Under the pieces are notes generated by a model. The model was not told the DNA's origin, did no database searches, and worked only from the letters and a program-made list of their open reading frames with translations. Below, piece after piece: positions 59,293 through 64,000 of a stretch of DNA of 64,000 nucleotides. This DNA is from Bacteroidales bacterium. Lineage in GTDB: Bacteria; Bacteroidota; Bacteroidia; Bacteroidales; UBA932. Made by a program: the position numbers and the translations under genes. The stretch spans positions 1-64,000 of the forward strand of contig JAFZRV010000003.1 of NCBI GenBank assembly GCA_017619655.1. Direction: 5' to 3'. Within the stretch, counting starts at the first letter, position 1. Each line of letters begins with the position of its first letter.

Positions 59293-60207
59293 TTATCCCC
59301 AGAGGCTGCGCGGATAAACGCCCTGCTCGATGAGTTCGCCGATCTTGGCCACCACGTAAGGACGGTCTTCCTTGTACGTGACGCCGAACCACTTCGCGTC
59401 GCAGTTCAGCACCTTGAAGCTGGCGTCGTTGCGCTTGATGAGCACGTCGGCCACATAGGGGATGAAGAATTCCGCCTTCGGATTGGTCTTCACGTCGTCG
59501 GAGTTCAGGAAGGTCTTGAAGAGATCCTCGGACCAGCCGAAATAGTCGGGCGTGAATCCCCAGAAGTTCATTGAGACGACACTGTCTTCCGACACTTCGT
59601 GATCGACGCCTTTCTCGGAATAACAGACTTTTCCGTCCGCCTTGCGCTGGATGGACGTCCGCTCGGTCACCGTCGAGAGGCAGCCGTTGTCGTCGATGCC
59701 GCACACGCCGCGGGAGACGCTGCCGAATTCGGAGAGGGTGTTCTTCAGGAAATAGCCCACCAGGGCATAGCGGCCCCGCATGCCCTCGACGCCGCGGAGG
59801 AAGTCCGCGATGGCGACGAAGCCTTCGCGACCGTAGAAGTCGTCGGAGTTGATCACCGCGAAGGGCTCATGGATCACGTCTTTGGCCATCATCACGGCAT
59901 GGTTCGTTCCCCAGGGTTTCTCCCGGCCTTCCGGCACGGTATAGCCCGCCGGCAGGCAGTCCAGTTCCTGATAGACGAATTCCACGTCGATCCTGCCGCC
60001 GAAGCGCTCTTTCGAATAGATCTTCTGGAAAGCCTCGGCAAAGGAGTGACGGATGACAAAGACCACCTTGCCGAAACCGGCCTGGATGGCGTCGTAGATC
60101 GAGTAATCGATGATGGCCTCGCCGCACGGGCCGAGACCGTCCATCTGTTTGAGGGAGCCGTAGCGGGAACCCATCCCGGCAGCCAGAACTAAAAGCGTAG
60201 GTTTCAC
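59293..60207 (-). CDS. Sugar-phosphate nucleotidyltransferase
   Basis: The 304-residue protein has the NTP-transferase loop LVLAAGMGSRYGSLKQMDGL at the N-terminus, followed by NSDDFYGREGFVAIADFL (metal-binding Asp region) and CDAKWFGVTYKEDRPYV near the end. It would join a sugar 1-phosphate to a nucleotide. Which sugar is not clear. It lies 11 bases after the SusA-like gene and three before the flippase-like gene, hinting at nucleotide-sugar or storage glucan use. Confidence 0.88.
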   Translation of the reverse strand: MKPTLLVLAAGMGSRYGSLKQMDGLGPCGEAIIDYSIYDAIQAGFGKVVFVIRHSFAEAFQKIYSKERFGGRIDVEFVYQELDCLPAGYTVPEGREKPWGTNHAVMMAKDVIHEPFAVINSDDFYGREGFVAIADFLRGVEGMRGRYALVGYFLKNTLSEFGSVSRGVCGIDDNGCLSTVTERTSIQRKADGKVCYSEKGVDHEVSEDSVVSMNFWGFTPDYFGWSEDLFKTFLNSDDVKTNPKAEFFIPYVADVLIKRNDASFKVLNCDAKWFGVTYKEDRPYVVAKIGELIEQGVYPRSLWG

Positions 60208-60218
60208 TATCTTCTGTT

Positions 60219-62060
60219 TTATTTGAATTCAAGGACCGCGGCTTCGCCAGGGGCGACGACCATCTTATCGCCGATCCGGAAGCGTTCGCCGGTCATGACG
60301 TTTTTGCCTTTCTGCGCAAAGTTAGCGGTTATTTCCGAGAAATGGGGCCAGTCGACCACATAATCTTTCTTCCCGCCGTTGAGAATGGTCATCACGCACT
60401 CCCCTTTCACGGTCCGGAAATACACGTACACGTTGGCGGCGTCGGGGCGGAAGTGGATGAAATTGCCCTGCGCCACGGCCTTGGACGTCTTGCGCCAGGT
60501 GAACAGGTCGGCGACATACTTGCGCAGCACGATCTGCTCGCGGGTGAACTTGCCCCAGGGCATGTCGACGCGCTCCTGTGAGTGGCCCACCGTGCCGTCG
60601 GCGCTCTGCAGGCCGTACTCGTCGCCATAATAGAGCTGCGGCACGCCGCGCATGGTGGCCAGCAGCGTGTAGGCCATCTTGATCTTGGCGGGACTGCCGC
60701 CCAGCTCGTGGGCCAGGCGCGCCGTGTCGTGGTTGCCGATGAAGATCAGGATGTCGGACGGATCTTCATAGAGGCGGTCCAGCGCCAGCGAATTGTAGAT
60801 GCGAAGCATGCTCGGCTCCCAGGACGTGCCTTCGTCGTTGAGGGCGCTCAGGGTGGCGAACATCAGCGGGAAGTCCATCACGGAAGGCAGCTGGGAGTTG
60901 TAGCCGTCCTTCTGCTTGACGCCCTCCCAGTAGGCGCAGGAGGCCACGTCGCCGAACCACACTTCGCCCACGATGTTGAGCCGCTTGTACTCGTTGCGGA
61001 TGGCCTTCGTCCAGGCGGCGATGCCGGCCTTGTCGGAATACGGGTAGGTGTCGACGCGCAGGCCGTCCAGGTCGGCGTACTCCACCCACCAGACAGCCAT
61101 CTGCTCGAGGTAGTGCCGCACGAGCGGATCACTCAGGTTCATGTCGGGCATCGTGGTGTCGAACCAGCCCTTCACGCAGCTTTCCTTGTCCACCTCCGCG
61201 GCATGCGGGTCGCTGTGGGTCGTCATGGCGGCGTTGGTGCGGATCAGCTTGTCGCCGCCGCGCTCCAGGTTCTCGGGATAGTTGATCCAGGTGGCGGAAG
61301 GCAGGTCCTTCATCCACCAGTGCGCCGTGCCGCAGTGGTTCGGCACCATGTCCATGATGACCTTCAGGCCCTTGTCGTGGGCCCGCTCCACGAAGTAGCG
61401 GTAGAGCTCGTTGCTGCCGTAGCGGGGATCGATGCGGTAGTAGTCGGCGCAGGCATAGCCATGGTAGGAGTAGGACTTTTCGTTGTCCAGGGTCAGCGGA
61501 GTGGGCCAGATGGTGGTCACGCCCAGGCTCACCAGGTCGTCGAGGTGGTCGATGATGCCCTGGATGTCACCGCCGTGGCGGCCGCCCAGGTTCTTCGGGT
61601 TGGCTTTCTCGGCGGTCTCGGACATCGTATCGTTGTGCTTGTCGCCGTTGGCGAAACGGTCGGGCATCAGCAGGTACACGGCGTCGGAAGGACCGAACGA
61701 CTCGCGCTTGGCCGAACCCTCGCGGCGCTTGTAGAAGGCATAGTCGAAGTCGAACTGGCGGCCGTCGGGGGTCACCAGGTTGAAGGTGTAGGTCCCCGGT
61801 TCCAGCCGGTTGCCGACCTTCACTTCCACGAACAGATAGTTCGGGTTGTCGGTCGCGACGACCTTGCCGACCGAGAGGCCCTTGACCGTAGCGTCGACCG
61901 TCACCGTCGAACCGGCGATCCGGTCGCCATGGATCATCAACTGGAGATCCGTCTCCATGCCGATCCACCAGCAGGGCGGTTCCACCCTGTCGATCTTTTC
62001 CGCGCGGAGCGTCGTCATACACAGCAGGGCTGCCATCAGCAGCAGGATCTTAGTCTTCAT
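60219..62060 (-). CDS. SusA-like GH13 neopullulanase/alpha-amylase, secreted
   Basis: The 613-residue protein has a signal peptide (LLLMAALLCMTTLRA), an N-terminal Ig-like cyclomaltodextrinase domain (about residues 25-110) and a GH13 barrel. Catalytic residues are in DLDGLRVDTYPYSD (nucleophile Asp), IVGEVWFGD (acid/base Glu) and LIFIGNHDTARLA (third Asp). This layout is that of the periplasmic neopullulanase SusA of starch utilisation. It overlaps the start of the next gene region: its ATG is 11 bases inside the end of the other GH13 gene. Confidence 0.93.
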   Translation of the reverse strand: MKTKILLLMAALLCMTTLRAEKIDRVEPPCWWIGMETDLQLMIHGDRIAGSTVTVDATVKGLSVGKVVATDNPNYLFVEVKVGNRLEPGTYTFNLVTPDGRQFDFDYAFYKRREGSAKRESFGPSDAVYLLMPDRFANGDKHNDTMSETAEKANPKNLGGRHGGDIQGIIDHLDDLVSLGVTTIWPTPLTLDNEKSYSYHGYACADYYRIDPRYGSNELYRYFVERAHDKGLKVIMDMVPNHCGTAHWWMKDLPSATWINYPENLERGGDKLIRTNAAMTTHSDPHAAEVDKESCVKGWFDTTMPDMNLSDPLVRHYLEQMAVWWVEYADLDGLRVDTYPYSDKAGIAAWTKAIRNEYKRLNIVGEVWFGDVASCAYWEGVKQKDGYNSQLPSVMDFPLMFATLSALNDEGTSWEPSMLRIYNSLALDRLYEDPSDILIFIGNHDTARLAHELGGSPAKIKMAYTLLATMRGVPQLYYGDEYGLQSADGTVGHSQERVDMPWGKFTREQIVLRKYVADLFTWRKTSKAVAQGNFIHFRPDAANVYVYFRTVKGECVMTILNGGKKDYVVDWPHFSEITANFAQKGKNVMTGERFRIGDKMVVAPGEAAVLEFK

Positions 62061-63420
62061 TTTCCAATTCGCTTTCGTCGCAGTCGCCGAAGCAGTCGCC
62101 GACGCTGAAGATGATATGATAGCCGTGTGCCGGCAGGGTAAACTCGCAGTCTGTCGTCACCAGGTGGTTCTCCACCTTGTAGGTCACCACCTCGTCGGAG
62201 AAGTTGAACATGGCCAGGCACATGTCACCCTCCTCTTCGCGCTCGAAAGCGAAGACCTGTTCCGGGTGGTCGGTCGGCAGGACCGCCATCGTACCGCCCC
62301 AGGGAGCGGCCCAGAGGCAGGCGTGCAGGTCGCGCAGGGCGATCAGTTCCTTGTAGAGCTTGGTCATCTCGAACGGGTCGCGGCTCCAGTCGATCGGGTC
62401 TTTCTCAAAGAACTCCAGGCGCTTGGGCAGGCAGATCTCGTCACCGTTGTAGAGCATCGGGATTCCCGGAAGCAGGAAGGTCAGGACCGTGAACTGCTTG
62501 AGAGTGGGACCGAACATCTCCAGGTTCGTGCCCGACCAGGAGTTCTGGTCGTGGTTGGAGACGAAGTTCATGGCCCAGGTGCCGGCCGGCATGCCGACGC
62601 TGTCGGAATAGCTCACGTAGAAATCGGCCAGGTCGTTGGCGTTCTTCTTGCCGGCGGCCAGGTCGTACCAGAGGTGCATCTGGCGCCAGGCGTAATAGGC
62701 GTCGAAGGCGTCGACCTGGAGCTCGGGCTTCTCAGCCTCGGCCAGGAAGAAGAGGCCGTCGGGGCGCTGGGCGCGGAAATCGGCGAAGGCCTGGTCCCAG
62801 AAGTCGGTCGGCACCTCGCTCGCCACGTCGCAGCGGAAGCCATCCACGCCGCGGTCCACCCAGAACTGCATCTGCGCCTCCATCGCATCGTAGATTTCAT
62901 GATGGTTCACGTAGTCCAGATGGGCGATGTCGGTCCAGTCGTACTGCGTGGCCAGGGTACCGTCTTCCTCGAGATGGTACCAGTCGCGGTGGTCGCGCGT
63001 CCAGGCATGGTCGCGGCCCGTGTGGTTGGCCACCCAGTCGAGGATCACCTTGAAGCCCTTTTCATGGGCGGCGGCCAGGAAGTGGTCGAAGTCTTCCAGC
63101 GTGCCGAACTCCGGGTTCACGGCACAATAGTCCTGCACGGCATAGTAGCTGCCGAGCGTGCCCTTGCGGCCTTCCACGCCGATGGGATGGATGGGCATCA
63201 GCCAAAGAATGTCGACGCCCAGTTCGGCGAGGCGGTCGAGCTGCGGCTCGACGGCGGCAAAAGTGCCTTCGGGCGAGAACTGGCGCACGTTCACCTGATA
63301 GATGACGGCGTTCTTCGCCCATTCGGGATGCATCACATGGGTCACATTTCCCTCCGGGACAGCCTTCTTGCAGGCCACCAGGCAGAAGAGAATGAGCAGG
63401 AAACTCAGGATCTTTTTCAT
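62050..63420 (-). CDS. GH13 alpha-amylase-type lipoprotein
   Basis: The 456-residue protein has a lipoprotein signal (FLLILFCLVAC) and a GH13 barrel: VDILWLMPIHPIGVEG, ILDWVANHTGRDHAW, the nucleophile segment GVDGFRCDVASEV, LFFLAEAEKPEL (Glu) and NFVSNHDQNSW (Asp). Its compact C-terminal beta domain is present. It probably cuts alpha-1,4-glucan at the cell surface or in the periplasm. The third GH13 gene is 13 bases upstream, so a starch or glycogen operon is likely. Confidence 0.92.
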   Translation of the reverse strand: MKKILSFLLILFCLVACKKAVPEGNVTHVMHPEWAKNAVIYQVNVRQFSPEGTFAAVEPQLDRLAELGVDILWLMPIHPIGVEGRKGTLGSYYAVQDYCAVNPEFGTLEDFDHFLAAAHEKGFKVILDWVANHTGRDHAWTRDHRDWYHLEEDGTLATQYDWTDIAHLDYVNHHEIYDAMEAQMQFWVDRGVDGFRCDVASEVPTDFWDQAFADFRAQRPDGLFFLAEAEKPELQVDAFDAYYAWRQMHLWYDLAAGKKNANDLADFYVSYSDSVGMPAGTWAMNFVSNHDQNSWSGTNLEMFGPTLKQFTVLTFLLPGIPMLYNGDEICLPKRLEFFEKDPIDWSRDPFEMTKLYKELIALRDLHACLWAAPWGGTMAVLPTDHPEQVFAFEREEEGDMCLAMFNFSDEVVTYKVENHLVTTDCEFTLPAHGYHIIFSVGDCFGDCDESELENED

Positions 63421-63433
63421 ATCTCGGTATTAT

Positions 63434-64000
63434 TTATTTGATGATGGCAAAGGAAATGGGTGCCAGCTCCACGGTGAGGGCCGACGAGCCGTCGATGGTC
63501 AGGCCGCAGGGCAGCGTGAGCTCCACGGTACGGGGCTCCTTGCTCTTGTTGAGCACGGTCACCACGGTCTCGCCCATGTAGCTGCGGCTGTATGCCAGCA
63601 CATCCTCGTCTACCTGGAGCAGTTTGTAGTCGCCATAGATGAGCGGCATCGAGGCGTTGTGCATCCGGGCCAGGGATTCCGTCTCCGCGAGGGTCGCCTG
63701 TTCGTCGTCCGTCAGGCCGTCGAACTGCATCCAGCGGCGGTTGTCCGGGTCGTTGGCGCCGGGCTGGCCGTATTCGTCGCCGTAGTAGATGCAGGGCACG
63801 CCCGGAATCGTGAAATTCAGCGCGTGGAGCATCTTCAGGTATTCGTATCCCACGGGGTCGGTCACGCGGATATCGCGGTGCCAGCCCGCAGCCTTGTTGT
63901 CTTCGTCCCGGCGGAGGTCGCCGCTGGCCAGGCAGATGTAGCGCGGGCGGTCATGGTTGCCCGTGATGTTGCCCATCAGGTGGTGCGAGCCGTAGACCGC
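63434..64000 (-). CDS. Partial GH13-family enzyme (C-terminal part, N-terminus off the right edge)
   Basis: The frame is open from the right edge (64000) to a stop at 63434, giving 188 codons. It contains the third catalytic-acid region GNITGNHDRPRYICLASGD, IPGVPCIYYGDEYGQPGAND and NRRWMQFDGLTDDEQATLAE of the GH13 catalytic barrel, followed by the C-terminal beta domain (VLAYSRSYMGETVVTVLNKS). It is the most upstream gene seen of the right-hand GH13 operon. The start and full domain order are not in the window. Confidence 0.9.
   Translation of the reverse strand, partial: AVYGSHHLMGNITGNHDRPRYICLASGDLRRDEDNKAAGWHRDIRVTDPVGYEYLKMLHALNFTIPGVPCIYYGDEYGQPGANDPDNRRWMQFDGLTDDEQATLAETESLARMHNASMPLIYGDYKLLQVDEDVLAYSRSYMGETVVTVLNKSKEPRTVELTLPCGLTIDGSSALTVELAPISFAIIK

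Overview
The window reads as chromosomal DNA of a high-GC member of the order Bacteroidales (phylum Bacteroidota). The evidence is the recurring promoter box TAnnTTTG (mostly TATCTTTG) upstream of genes on both strands, the absence of obvious Shine-Dalgarno sites, many secreted or lipoprotein glycan enzymes, an ECF sigma factor followed by a sigma-linked membrane protein, and families typical of the group (DUF5009 acyltransferase, GH125, NamZ, SusA-like GH13). No rRNA, tRNA, CRISPR, transposase, phage or integrase sequence is visible. Coding density is very high. No stretch over 300 bases lacks a gene; the longest gaps are about 135 bases and are described as promoters, terminators or repeats.

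Layout. 1-6602: a minus-strand run: a conserved small membrane-anchored protein, mutL, rhomboid protease, EEP-family protein, a Sua5/YrdC protein and a membrane-bound AraC-type regulator, then a separate truncated gene at the left edge preceded by two direct repeats. 6654-20322: housekeeping and secreted enzymes (ispF, NCS1 permease plus phosphoribosyltransferase, M3 peptidase, GH125, yqeY, rsmE, DUF5009, phosphodiesterase, S9 peptidase). 20325-25199, with the SIS gene just before it: a minus-strand operon tsaE, namZ, GH18, ROK kinase, MFS transporter, SIS protein that looks like an amino-sugar or peptidoglycan-sugar salvage route. 25273-32000: a FeoB-like protein without a recognisable GTPase active site, an EnvC-like protein, a TPR protein, an ECF sigma factor and a membrane-spanning barrel protein. 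32090-34784: comM and a glycerolipid-type acyltransferase.

34858-52092 is the most striking region: about 17 kb of aryl-polyene/flexirubin-like type II fatty-acid/polyketide genes in three blocks. It has three ketosynthases, two of them fused to a partial pseudo-ketosynthase, two free acyl carrier proteins and one fused to an AMP ligase, two hot-dog proteins with complementary halves of a dehydratase active site, a ketoreductase, an FAD oxidoreductase, two acyltransferases, a glycosyltransferase, two alpha/beta hydrolases, an RND/MMPL exporter, a LolA-like carrier and a small transporter. No aromatic ammonia-lyase or other evident starter-unit enzyme is in the window, so the head group is unknown. 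The likely product is a lipid-linked polyene pigment exported to the outer membrane.

52155-64000: a short nucleoside kinase, uvrA and a glyoxalase-II-like hydrolase form a tight minus-strand operon; a deoxynucleoside kinase faces them. The right end is a minus-strand run of three GH13 alpha-glucan enzymes (one cut by the edge), a sugar nucleotidyltransferase, a flippase-like membrane protein and a PfkB kinase.

All family names come from motif and residue recognition in the translated sequence; no database search was possible. Regulation calls (promoter boxes, operators, terminators) are from pattern reading only.
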